Shown: positions 47,001 to 59,929 of the stretch, in pieces
How the letters are laid out: each line of letters starts with the position of its first letter
How positions within the stretch are numbered: position 1 is the stretch's first letter
Assembly: GCF_901933205.1 (NCBI RefSeq)
Contig: NC_044573.1
Span: forward strand, 84,154,546-84,218,545
DNA from: Camarhynchus parvulus
Lineage: Eukaryota; Chordata; Aves; Passeriformes; Thraupidae
Reading direction: 5' to 3'
Length of the DNA stretch: 64,000 nt
The notes under the pieces: model-generated
The model's input: only the letters and a program-made list of their open reading frames with translations
Database searches by the model: none
Told to the model about the DNA's origin: nothing
Made by a program: the position numbers and the translations under genes

Positions 47001-48386
47001 GGCAAGGAGAGAATCACATATTCATCTTTCTTACTGAACAGCAGGAAAGAAGTATTTCCCAGGAATAATACCAGCAGCTGTCTGAGATTAAATTAGATGT
47101 GGAAAACTAAAACCATGCAGAATGTTAATGACTTCGAAAATCATATTTAAAAGAGTGATATCAACTTTTTCAATCTAACCACTCCAGTTAAACTACAGCT
47201 ATTCTTAATATATCAGTTGCAGAAATTTATAAACAAATTTATAGGACAAAAAAAAAGGGTTATAATCAGATAGGCTGAATCTATCCGAAGGCATATTTTA
47301 ATGCATTTTACATTAAGATTTGCAGTGCAATGATTCTTAACAAAATCCAGCAAAATGAATTGTTGCTGCCTGAGCCCCCTACTCCCCTCAAATTCCAAGT
47401 AACTCCATCTTGGATAAGTTTTGCAACAATAAGGAGATGCTTCATCAAATTCAGTTGAGACAAGGGACTAATTCAATAAATTACTCCTGTTTTTTTTCAT
47501 AATTGAAGTTGGACTTGAGCTTGGAGAAAAAGCAGTAGTGCCTCCAGATTTGAGTCTGCATGTAGCATTATACCATAAGGAGAACTTAAAGAAGCTATAT
47601 CTATGTAAGTAGTGTAATTAAATATGCTCTCGTAAGTATTACTGAAATGTCATATTTGGAATTATAATGCTAATCAATGTAAAAGTTTACTTTAGAGCAA
47701 TTTTGCTAAAGTACCAAATCCCTTATTTACCTAATCTTCTATTTAAACTTTGCAGAAATAACTAGAATCTACTACTTAATTATCATTGTGCTATTTTCCA
47801 TCTTAGCTGTCCTATTTTAAAGCCTTAATATTTTCTTAGAAAAATGAAGTTGACCTTTTTTAATAAGCTTCTTTTCAAAGATCAAATATATCTGTAATAT
47901 TTTCCCAATTTCTCTGATTCTGATACCTGTGCTTAAACTCATATGAATATCAAATTCGGTTTAAATTTAGGTTGACAAAAAGTACATCACCTTTTTATAG
48001 TTTAAAATATGTAGAAAATTTGGTTCAATGATGTTTCTCCCAATATGTGCAGCCTTATTGTTTTGATGGTACAATATTTTCTGACTGATCATGCCATTCA
48101 GTTTTGATATGCTCTATGTAATGTGTAAATCCTTCTTTTCAGATAAGACTATGTTCCCTTATAAATTTTCTTTTGATTCTGATGTCACAGAAAAATATAG
48201 TCTTAGATTTTTTTTTAGGACTCCCTACTAGTTTATTCTCCTTTTATATAAAGGTCATCTACTTCAATTATTCATATTAAATATACTTTTGTAGTGAACT
48301 AAACAATTCCTTCAAAAACTCCACAAGGCATGGAATAGGTGACAATGTACATAATAGTGCTATTGTTCACCACAGATCACCTTCAC

Positions 48387-48965
48387 TCACAACCTACCCA
48401 TGTTGTGGATCCTTTCTGGATGCTTTAGAGGCAGCTGTCTAGGATAACGCCATTCCCAGGCGTGGCAGCAGGACCATGAGGCCAGTTGGATTCTGGGGAG
48501 AGTAAAGCAGAGGTTGAAGAGCTGTGTCATGGGTGCCTCTTCCCTGGCATTTGCTGGAGTGTGGATGAGGCAGATGAGCCAGTGTTTGTGAAGAGGTGAA
48601 GTGCAAAGAGATCTGGGGTAGCTTTCATCTGTGATGTACTCTTGCTGATATGCGGGATGGCTGTGACTCATCTGCCCCAACAGACTGGGAGCTTTCCCAG
48701 AATAGTGATTGACCCATCTGGTCCCAGAAACACAGAATACTTTCAGGTCACCTTCTGAAAGATATAAAAATGTAGTCTTCAAGAGGAGAAAGAAAAGAAA
48801 AAGAAAAACAAAAATCCCAAACCTTGCAGAGTTCTTTCTACCCCTTCCCAAAGAACAGACTTTTAAGCTGCTAGATGAACAGAGCCATGTACAGCAGTTG
48901 TGGCAGAGATTTTGAATGCCAGCTAGGAAATTTATTTGACAAAGCTTATTGATTTCTGCAGACAA
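48387..48965 (-). other. 192-codon open frame, unidentified, probably not a gene
   Basis: This is the longest uninterrupted frame in the window. The region 48.38-48.72 kb is clearly richer in GC than its surroundings, which lowers the chance of stops. The predicted peptide has a hydrophobic run of about 17 residues (FVFLFLFFLLL core, near residues 51-67), but that run is encoded by a purine-rich (AAGA)-type tract read on the other strand, so it looks like a low-complexity artefact. Cys pairs (NCCTW, SCCHAW) are present but form no domain I know. No splice, promoter or neighbour evidence supports it. It could be an unrecognised repeat or chance. Confidence 0.15.
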
Positions 48966-51251
48966 ATCTCTTGAAATACCTTAGTCTCTACAAATCATTC
49001 TGTCTCTGGGACTTTCTGTCTTCAGGTTATACTCCCATGCAATCTAAAATCTTAGTCCTCTTTAGAGGAGGTTCTGCAGCAAAACACCTTAATTCAATTT
49101 GGAGTTAACAGAGGTGATTTTAAATTCCTTAACTGAATTGAAATAATTCCTGATTTATGCCAGTACAATTGAAATTAGAATAAAACTTTAAATAATGAAG
49201 TTACAGGAGACTATTATCCAGCAGGGGAGCAAGGCAGATATCAAAAAAAGAAAAGTTACAGACGTGATCTACATGTCAAGTGTGTGGAAAAATAACCTGC
49301 TACTGAGTCTAGATTGTATAGATTGAACTAGGTTGAAAGACAAACTTTCTTGTGTTCTTGGAAAGAGCATATTCTTTCCTCTCAATCTCGCTCTGGTCCA
49401 TAAATTTCAGAAGTTTTATGTTTTCACCCATTCTGAAGGCAGTATTTGCTAAATATAGGTCCACAAAAGTTCAAGTAATTTAAAAGCTATTGTTTTTTGA
49501 CAAAATTACTGTTTAAAGTACAATCACTGTCTTAGTCACAGGTTGTCAATTGTCATTATCCATACTGTTATAATTCTACAGTGAATGAAATTAATTGAGG
49601 GTGGCAAAGGGAAAAAATTATACAGCAATAATGATGATTATTAGGGTAATCCATAAGATAGACTCTTTCAAAAGGGTTAAGACTTTTCTTTGTTGTGCAT
49701 ATGACATAACTGTGGATTTCAACTTCCATGGTTAAACCCATCTGACTGGAACAAGGGTGTACAACACCAAATACTCTGGACATCTGGATTTTCTGTAATT
49801 TCCTACTATGCACTGACAAGGCTTGACTGAGGGCAAAGCTGGTAGATGGCATGGGACAAGTGAATTTCTCTTTGTAAAATGGAAAGAATTGAAATAAAAA
49901 ATTATATTTATTTGCTTTTGCCATACTGGTTATAAAATAGCATTTTAACTTCATGAGAACATCTGTGAATTAGAAATATACTCTTTAAAAAAAGCCAAAT
50001 GAGTTCCCCAAATACTCAAAAAGATTATATCTTTAAGTAAAAAGTTCCTCAATGGGTATAAGAAGTACATCAGGAACTCATCTTTGATCCACTAGCGCAA
50101 TACCTTTGAGGTCTTGTATTGACCTTCAGAGGCACTGGAAACAGATTTATTTAAATACACAAGTACTGATTCATCATATAAAGAGAATTTCAAACTAAAT
50201 AATATGGTATACAATAATATCATATAACCAAAGATCTTTTCTATTGATCAGTAGATGGCAAGCTTGCTACACCCAAATTTCAGAAAATGTTCTGCTAACA
50301 TTTAACATACAACTGTTATGTTGTACTATTATTATTTATGGTATCTAATAATTAACAATATTTAATTTGATGAATAGATGATTTGTGTAGAAGATATTCT
50401 ACAGATGACACAATTTTTAAAAACAGTCTGAGGAAAAATTATAGTTAATATTATACGAGCTTACGTTCCTCAGCTTTCTTTATCCTAAATAACTACTTGC
50501 TTTAAATTTTTATGTTTCTCATTTTATTTGCAAAAATACCTAGCCTGTTGATGGTAGGATATTCCTTAGTGCTTTATAGTTTCTGTATTAAGCCTTTTTT
50601 TTTTCTATCAGAAACTTTGCTCAAAGCTCTTTATATGGTTTGCAATACACAGATAGTAATCAGGATTATGTTTAATACTTATCACTGCAAACGACAAAAT
50701 AGCAATAGGAGTATGTTTGGTATACTAAATACCTGCAATTATTTCTTGATGTTCTGGGCATCTACCTTATCTAATAGCATATTAAGCATACTTTTATAGT
50801 CAGAGTTTTCTAAGCAGACTAATCTGCCTAAAGAGAGAAAATTAAGTAAATAAAGTAGATAATATAAATACAAGAGAATGAAAGCATAGTTAAATTCTTA
50901 AAGAAATTAATAAACAGCATTAAGTGAGACACTTGGAAGACTGGGAAATCACAAGTTTTGATTGTCTGGGGTCAAACTACACATTGAATTAGTTGTTCCT
51001 CTGCTCTATGATAGCTAGTCTTGTTTTCTGTCTTGAATATTCCTGAATGAGCATGAGAAATCTGCATTGACTGTAAGTAATGAAATTGTTCTCTGGTATT
51101 AGCAGGGGGTTGTTGCAAGATTGACACTAAAGTTCACTTACACATCTTTGGGAACACATCCACACATTGCTACTTCCTGACCTTTGGACTTCATGTACCT
51201 CTGCAGGGGAAAGAAAACTGTTTTTTGAGATTTTTTGTTTGCCTGTTTGGA

Positions 51252-51281
51252 GTATGTATGTGTGTGGTGTATGTATGTGTA
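51252..51281. repeat. TATG/TG microsatellite
   Basis: Short GTAT units interleaved with TG units. Confidence 0.8.
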
Positions 51282-52977
51282 CATCAATATGTGTTTGCCT
51301 GTGCTTCTTTTGTTTGCTTTGTTTTTTCCAGAGGAAATTTCTGTAAATATGTAACACAAAAGAATTTAAACACAATTGCTTTAAGGTGATTAAAAACCAC
51401 AATAAAAATTATGTTACTTGGAATAGCAGGATAACTTAAATCAGAAAGACTTCTTACAGATACAGGGGTAAAGAAGGGCAAAAAAAATATGTTAAAGCTG
51501 CTGAAACCAGGACAGTAATTCAAGGGCTAAATTTCTCAGTGGCCATGGAAGGGAAAGAAGGATTTCTGATTTTTTTTTTTAGGTTCTACAAAGATATGAA
51601 GGTCATCCTTGTGGATTTGCTGCTAGGACAAAAGCCTAAGAGGGACATCAAATAATTCTGATTAACAAGCTTATGTAAAAGAAACAGATCTGTGTCACAA
51701 TAGTTTTTAAAAGAAATAAAGACATTTGTTTGTATTGAAAATATGGATGGATTAAAATGTATTACATCTATTCTTTGGTGGAAGTAATCTGAAGCTGTTA
51801 ACTATATTTTTAAAAATTGATTGCATCCTCAGTCTTTCACTAAAAGATGCCCCTGCTAGGCCATTCTTTGTTGTTAATCAAGCTTAGACCACAAAATCTC
51901 CATTTTATTATAGGTACCTCATCAAAGAGATGGGTTTCAACAACATATCTAGTCTACATGGCTAATAAATGGGAAAACAGAAAATAATATTTTTAATTAT
52001 AACACAAAATGTACTATAAAATTTAGTGAAGTGAAAAAAGTAAAGTACAAGAAAAGCAGAATATAGATACACACACGCAAGCAATTTTGAAAGTCTATGA
52101 AACTTCAACGTAAAGGAGGAATCACAATGAAATCTCAAGGTTATGGCTGGTTACATTATCTTCAAGAAGATCCACAGTAGGGCTGAAAGTTTTTGTTGGT
52201 TTTTTTCCCCAGTGTAGCACAGAATAAACTTCCATGGTACTGTGGCTGTACTAGAGCAACAATCATTTTATCAGGGACAAATTGTTACTTCTATTGCAAA
52301 GTACCCTCAACCGCCTTTTGTAAGTCTTGTTACTTTTTACTTACTCTTCACCACTACAACAGGATTCTCTCTTCTGGCTTTATTTCATGTAAAACAAGTA
52401 AAACAGAAGTTTAAAGACCTTGATTTTCTCCTAATGTGAAGCTCACGGCGTGAAATATGCAAAAAAATGTTCAACAGTACTCTATTTTATACTGGTTTTC
52501 CTTATGAAATGAAAACAAGTGAAATTCCACAACGGAGAAATTCCATACCAAATATACAAACAATTTGCAAACACCACAAATTTCTTCTGTCAAAGCTGTC
52601 TGCTAAATATAAACATTTCATATAAAGATCATAACAATCATGTTATCATTTTGAAACATTAAAAAAAAAAAACTAACTATAAAACAACTGGTCCTTCTTA
52701 GAAGAGGATTATATAAAATAATTTGTTCACATACATACACAAATAGATAAGACTTCTAAGATAAAAGTTTTCAATGTGTAATTTTATGTAATTTTTTCCA
52801 TACCCTAGTATATCTAAGGTCCACTGGGGACAAATCTCTCATTAGTTCATATCTGTTTACCTCCAGTAATTCCAGTGTAGTTTCAGAGTTCATCCGACCC
52901 ATGCTAACAAATGAAAACTATATTGTGTAACATAAATAAGCAAGACTGGGAAATGTTTCATAGGATAAATTTAGAAT

Positions 52978-53003
52978 AAAAAGATATTTTAAGATATCTT
53001 TTT
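52978..53003. repeat. 10-bp perfect inverted repeat
   Basis: AAAAAGATAT pairs with ATATCTTTTT across the 6-base loop TTTAAG. One strand ends in T5, so it resembles a stem followed by a T run. Confidence 0.9.
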
Positions 53004-53566
53004 GACTTGTAGTTGCTATAGTAACAACACATTCCTTTTTTTGCTGTACATTTCTTTACTGTATACCCAGAGCTCTACGTGACAAAACAACTATTTTACA
53101 GCCTACAATTTAGTCTCAAGAAAAAGATTTTCCCCCTCTGGGAGAAGAAGATTAGACTGGAGCTTACTGAGCTTCTAAAAGTTTGGGGTCTGTCAGCACT
53201 TCTGACTTAATTTCAGGGGTTTATGACCTAGTTATAAAACTTCTTTGTGGAAGGAAGCTTAGCACAGTTGTCTCCTTCTGGAAACATTCTTTTGTGCTTT
53301 TAATCAAAAATTTTAAAATCCGTTTCACACTTTAATTTCTAGGCAAATTAAAACAGTTTACTACAGTACTGACTTCTGATATCAGTTGTGCTAGAAATGA
53401 GATAAAAAGCTGATAAAGAAGAACACAGCATCAATAAAATGAAAGAATTTATGTAACCGAGCTGTTAAAAGTTAAACAACTTCCTCTGAGCTTCAAAATA
53501 CTTTCAAATATCCATGTACATGTTATAGCACACCAGCCTATTTATGTAACAATGTTGAGTACGTAC

Positions 53567-53612
53567 TATTATACATAATATATATATTATATTCCATTAT
53601 ATTATATTATGC
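53567..53612. repeat. AT-rich low-complexity (TATAT/TATTA) tract
   Basis: TA and ATATT units form an AT-only tract with several overlapping palindromes. Confidence 0.85.
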
Positions 53613-54767
53613 TATGAATATTTCAGATTTATTTTCAAAAGCAAATCAGAAATTTAATTCTCTCACAAGTAATTAGGTTCTTGATTCTCATTCAAATTAT
53701 TAGGGGTTTATTACTAAAATATATATTAAAATTTGAGCTGAATATAAATAAATGCTTAACAATAAATAAAAGGGTTCAGATTTTTCACTGACAGCTCTGA
53801 AAGCCTGTGACTCCATCTGGATTGATGCTTCTGAAATTTTAACCAGTTGTTGTTTTTTTTTTGTATCAATAAGTGCACAGAATTTTTATGAATCCATTCT
53901 AACAGGTTAAAAACTAGTATATGTGTACTATTATACATTATTGATGTCCGAAAACCAACTCTGGAAAATTTCCATATTTGAAACACAGGCATGGCTGCTC
54001 CTGCATGATCAGTTGTATTTCTTTTGGGAGGAGCTCAACATTTTGGGTAGAGGTCAGCCACAGGCTGTTACAAGTTGTGGGTTTCCTAAAGTTATTACCT
54101 AACTACAGTATGAGGATATCTTAGGTTCTTAAATTACCTCATAGCCTGGAAAGTACACTTTTCATTGTCACCTCCTATTTTCTTTGTAAGGTGAAATGAT
54201 ATGCTTACATAAACAGACTTAATCTCTTCTTTACCAATAGTGAAAATTCGAAAAGGAGAGTTTTTCTATAGCCTGTTTTACACAGTATTTTTGTTATAGG
54301 GAAAAGTTTTTCTGTACACAGCCAAATCTAGAGCAATTTCTGGCTGACCAGACTTTACACAAACTAAATATGTTACCCTACTTTTATCAACTGAACTAAG
54401 AATATGATGTTCATCTCTAAAATCTGGCTACAGTGTCTTCTGTCCCATGTAATAAAAAAGTGGAAGTCTGAATAATGTAGCATTTCAAGACATTACCACT
54501 TTTGAGCAGATATTGAATATCACCTGTTGAGGGTTCAAACCCCTCAGGAATGGCAAAGTCTGACAGAAGAGCATCATGACATTAGAAATGGCAGAACAAG
54601 ATCAATCAACGCCATTTATCTTCACAGCTGAATATTAGATAAGTTGTTGAGTCCTTAACCTAGATCATGGCTCCTAGGCACAGTAAGAGCACAAATAGTA
54701 AATTGTGTACAGATGTGTTAAGCATATTCATAGGTAAAAAAAAAACAAACCGAAAACAAGCAACACT

Positions 54768-54783
54768 CCCCCCCCCAAAAAAA
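54768..54783. repeat. C9-A7 homopolymer junction
   Basis: Nine C directly followed by seven A, within an A/C-rich stretch from about 54735 to 54800. Confidence 0.9.
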
Positions 54784-55130
54784 CAACAAACAATAAAAGG
54801 CAGAAAATTAAAAATTGTAGCAGTCATGATTCAGTGTGACATTGCTGCTATTCCTCTCATCAAAATGTTCAGTTTCCAATGAGGTTTTAGAGTTCACACT
54901 TCAGTGAAGTGAAAGGGACATAGGATACATCCGATTTCTGCTTTGCTGCTGTTTGAATAGGAGACTATTCATTAGTGCTTTACTAATGGTTGCGATGGCT
55001 GTGTCTTTGCAGTGGAAAAGGTCATCTTATTATAAAAACAGCAGGCACAGCATTTTCTGAACAGTATTGCACACAGCCAAATCCACCATCAGAAGACTCA
55101 CCACTTTTTTTCCACCTGCAGTTGTTTGGG

Positions 55131-55180
55131 TTTTTTGTTTTTTTTTTTTTTTTTTTTCCGTTTTGTTTTGTTTTGTTTTT
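55131..55180. repeat. Poly-T (T20) followed by (TTTTG)n
   Basis: T20 at 55138-55157, a CCG break, then four TTTTG units. It may be a retroposed poly-A tail on the minus strand that has changed into a pentamer repeat. No source element is visible beside it. Confidence 0.88.
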
Positions 55181-57765
55181 AAAGCAATCTGGACTTTTTG
55201 AATTGTTGTATTAGAGGTTTCAACCAGTGATTTGCAAAGTTCAACTTTGTTCCTGTTGAGGCTCCCGATCAGATGAGTAGAGGGAGCATGCAGACATTTC
55301 TCAATAATAACCCTTTGACCTGAGTGCTGATGGATATTATCAGCAGCTTATGATATTTTTTAATGGATGCAAATGCTGCTTGATCAACACAGTTTCAAGC
55401 ACTCTTTTTTTTGCTTTGATACGGCAAGGAAGAGATGGAGTCATGTCTGGTAATTTTCCTTACTTTTGTTTAAAGGACTGTAGAGACATACTTCGTCTGA
55501 TGCAGCTCAGGAACCCTCTGAGACACACTCTCATGGGAGAGAGTAGGGCACAAAACTGCTTCCTCCCCATCTCCATGAATACTACAGGTTGCATTCCTTC
55601 TAGCCCTGCTCTCCTATGAAAGATGTTACAAGTCAGTTCTTTGAAAACACCATAATATATATATAGAATACCAGTAATTAAATATCATTTAAGCTATTTG
55701 GAAATCTTCATTAAGAGTTCCTTTCTTACAGATTTATTTTCCCAATTTGATCAAGAAATAGAAGTTACAATGGGAAGAGAACTGTAGAGAAGAAACATTA
55801 AGCTAGTCACAGAAAATCAAAGGCAGAAAGAAAAATATTTTTCTCATTTTTATAAGACATCTTGGTTACTGACTGCTTCCTTAAGGCAGTGTTCTGGTCT
55901 GGAATTTGATTATAAAACTTACATCTTGGGATTCTCTCTCAGTGGCTTTAGTCTTTTATGATCTCATTTTCTCAGCCTTCCTTTTCCTTTCCCTTTATTT
56001 TTTTCCCCCTTTCCCTCGTGAATGCCAGTTACAAGAACTAAATTGTCTATTTGATTCTAGAGACAACTTGAGGCTTTTCCTGGGCACGGTTAAACACCAG
56101 CAGTGGAAAAAATGCACATGTGGTCATTGTTCAACTTAGAGGAACTCAAACTGTAGTGTAAAACTCTAATAGCATAAATCAGAAATCATCAAATAATGTT
56201 GCACTGCTGGAAAACTTCAGCAAGCAGAGATTGTGGCCCCATATACTTGACAGATGGAATGAGAAGAAGAAAACCTGACCTCAGGCTACGCTTGCTGAAA
56301 TAACAGTTAGAAAAAAAGAACTACATTTATAGTAGGGGGAAATAATAATAAATTGTAAATCCAACCAATGACAGCCAGAATATTTTTCTACTGAACCTTT
56401 GAAGTCATTCTTAGGGAATATTTGTCTCATTTACCTTAGGCTAAGGGAATGACCTTCCGTCAGTCGTCTCGTACATTGCAGACTGCAACACAGCCACCCA
56501 CACTACAATTTTTGTTCTTCAGGGAGAGACTCTCTCATATCTATTAGTGGGAAACAGACAGCAGTAAAGCTACAGGTTGAGAAATCAAGATTGTAGAATT
56601 CTGGACATGTTCCACGTAGATTTCTTGCAATCTATAGGACAAAAAGACCCAAAATCCTGCAGAGAAAGGGCTGTGAGATTGGCAAAATATTACTCTATGT
56701 ACATTGTGTTCAGCAAACCTGAGTCTTTAAAGGACTATGGTGGTGTGCTTTAGATGGCACAAATCTAGTCCAATGCTTGTGAACTTCCTATCCTTTAAAA
56801 AAGTCCCATAATGAGTTCAAAACACTTTTCAGAGAAAGTAAAACCTCTAGAATTGTGCAGATCTACCATCATGAACATTTCATGTCATTGTTAGGAGTAC
56901 ATTGTTTAGAGCTCTAAATATATAAGTTAGGTTCAGTACACACACTTAGAAATTTTTAGTATTGAAGGTCTAAAAAAACCCCAAAATTCTTCTGTTAATT
57001 GTATCAAGCATGTCCATAAGACATGCATTTCACAAGCACTTGGAGAAAAATTCTGCAGCTGGCTCTGATAGCTCTAGATATAAATTCATGACAAGGCAGT
57101 GACTTTTTCTTTCTGTGCTCCACAGTCAAATTAAAATTGTTATGTTGTTGAGACCACAACATGGTGACAGTTCTTTCTAGATCTCATCAATTTCTTTTAT
57201 CAAAGGATTGTACATAAAGAGAATGATGAATTCTGAAGTCTGTCCAGATTCACCCATCAGAAGATGACCCAAACAGCTTTAGAAAATTATTATCCATCAC
57301 TATGGAGGAAGAAATTATACAGATTTTTTTTTTTGCCAGTAGTAGGACATACATTTATACAAGAGTCACTCTGAACATACTATATCTCAGATGCTTTATG
57401 TTTCACCATTTTTCTGTCGTCCTCCAAAGGAATTTGCAATACTTCCTTGATCTGTTTAAACAAACTTTCTAGTCTCTACAAGAGCTGGAAGAGTTTGCTT
57501 TCTTCAATAGAAATAGACTTTCAGTGGAAGAAAACAAACTTTGTTGCTTTTTACAAAGTCTAGGGAACCTGAGTTTAAAAATTCCTTTGGTCTTGTGCTG
57601 CCAGCTTTGTGAAGGCCAGCCTCCATCTCTCACCTTGGGTTGTATTTGTTTCCCTACACTGTGGTCTTAGACATTAGACTGTGCAGAGTTCTTGCCCCGG
57701 AAGTCAGATACTTGATCTAGGTCTTCCCATCTCCCAGAACTGCCATGTGTGTTGCTTGTGACTTC

Positions 57766-58293
57766 TTAAGTGGACAGCACAAAAGCAGCCCTTTGGAAAC
57801 AGAACTTTTCATACCATGGCAAGGATAATGGGGTATTTCTTATTGGTTCTTTTGTTGCATCATAGGTTTTCATGCTTGTGTGCACAGCGGGCCCTCTAAA
57901 GCAAAGTGCAAAACGGCCATATACTTTAAAGTTTTTTAGCCTTAGGAGTAGAGAACTCTTGAAAACGAGGAGCAGAATGTACATAGCACCACATGCTAAC
58001 CTGGTACATAATTCACTCCTCTGTTTTGAAAGCCTTGCCAAATAACTCTCTGCTACACTATAGCTCAGTTCCAACTTCCCCATTAACAATGTCACCAATT
58101 AATTGTTGTACTCTTTGATGATAGCAAACGTGGTCATGATGCTCTTTCTGAATATATTCTGTTTGAGATTAACCATACTTAATGGAACAGTTTCCCCACA
58201 GAACATAAAAGCTGGATCACTGTCTTCTGGTTTTGAACCATCATAAGAACATGGGTAAAATCTAGACATCAAGCTGATAAGACCATCCTGCAT
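57766..58293 (-). pseudogene. Unidentified block, 175 codons in one frame with a single stop
   Basis: On the minus strand an ATG at 58293 opens 64 codons. A single TAA at 58099-58101 follows, and the same frame then stays open for 111 more codons to 57766. In AT-rich DNA roughly a dozen stops would be expected over this length. The peptide is not low-complexity: the first part has SRFYPCSYDGSKPEDSD and GETVPLSMVN, the second a hydrophobic stretch MYILLLVFKSSLLL. I recognise no family. A decayed coding sequence (retrocopy or lost exon) is possible, and so is chance in a locally less AT-rich segment. Confidence 0.25.
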
Positions 58294-59915
58294 TTAAGAT
58301 TCCTCATAATTATAATTTAAAGTGCAGGAAAGTGATGATTGAAAATAAAAATATAAAAAATATTTGTTTTGTTGTTTTGATGTCTTGAATTGAGATGTTT
58401 TGATGTCTGTCTTCTCTTTGACTACCTAAAAAGCAGTATGTTTCCTTTCAGGTAGTTCTAAACTGCTACAGAATCTGGAAAATCCATCTTATTTCATTAA
58501 TTTAAAAGATTACACTCATCTAAAAAGTACACATGCTGTAATATCTTGAATTAGTAAAGTCCTGAAGGTTAAATTCCAAAATAGGAAATTACAGATACAG
58601 TAGTCTATACTATTCTTTAATAATTAAATGTACCTGAAGAAAAATAATTTTAAGAAATTTATATTAATACCACTAGAATGAGTCTAACATAGAGTATACA
58701 ACTTTTAATAAGTGATGAAAGTACACAACTGAGTGACATTTCTAAATATGTAAACAATGTCTAAACTCAAAATTTGTTTGTTTCCAAATAGAGAAAAGCT
58801 GCAGGAAATGATAAAACACAGCAAAACAAAACAATATTTACAAAAATCTTGGAAAGGAAGACACTATTTTTGTAGCAGTGATTTCTTACTCTTTTGAAGA
58901 GACTATCAAGAGCAATAAGATATTTGTTTTAGTAGAAATTTTTACTGTTTTTTAAATGACCCTGAACAAAACAAAACTAATGTATAAAACATAGCAGTAA
59001 TTTTAAGTTATGATTTGAGGGAGGGAAAAGGGAGCAATGTGATGATGAGATAAACCATGTTTCATAGTAGAGTTCAAAGAGATTACTATTAAGTAAATGT
59101 TTATTTATCACAAGAGTTCATCTGACTACTGCATTCATTGAAGGACTAGTAGTAGACTATAAATGGAACTAGTCACTCAAAGGCATGGCATTTAATAGGA
59201 TGTCAAAGCTAAGGTTAGGGAAAAGTTCCCTGTTTCTCTCTATAAACATGAGATTGTGTTCTATTTTTGGCTGCTGTTTGTGGAACTTTATCTTAATCCG
59301 CATTATCCCAGTGTACATTTGTAATGTGAGAAAAATGTAGCAGTATTATAATTAGTTATAGTAATTAAAATTCAGCATTTCACAGAAATTGTTGACAGTG
59401 TTTTGCATGTTTTTACTGTTATTTTTGCATGGATTTTTTATGCTGTTTTTTACTGTTATTTTCTCCTTGTTATTTCAGCCATCTATTTGACTCATGCTAA
59501 ATTTCCCTGCAAAAGCATTTGCTCTTTGCAGATTGAAAGATAAAAGGTTTTATAAAAGGCTGTCAGTATTGAAAATGCAGTAGATGTAGGCAACTGCTAA
59601 TTGCATAATATGGTACTGAAAAACTAGTTAATTTTCCTATTGAATTCCATAAAGTAGTTTTCAAAGAGGATCAAAACAAGAAATCATGATGTGTGACCTT
59701 TATATGGAAATTGCTTCTGAGGCAAACAGGAATATAAGTACAGGAAATGGAGTCCTGGGCTGTGGGTGGTGGGTGGAGGAAGACACCGGAGAGCCTGGAC
59801 AGGGACAGTCATGCCCATTACTGTCCTCAGGGACTTGACAGCATTTATGTGGAACTTCTTTCATGCTGTCTCTTCAAAGAGCAAATGTGCCATTTTCACC
59901 AGAAAGAAAATAATT

Positions 59916-59929
59916 AAAAAAAAAAAAAA
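59916..59929. repeat. A14 run
   Basis: Fourteen A after a GC-richer ~150-base segment (59740-59900). The layout is like a retroposed sequence with a poly-A tail, but the upstream segment is not recognised. Confidence 0.8.

Noticed and set aside
49568..49954. 128-codon minus-strand open frame
   Set aside because: No recognisable motif and no supporting context. Left as a chance frame, although a protein search would be the deciding test.
58373..58408. 13-base direct repeat (TGTTTTGATGTCT twice, 23 bases apart)
   Set aside because: Short, T-rich and isolated. Expected by chance or slippage.
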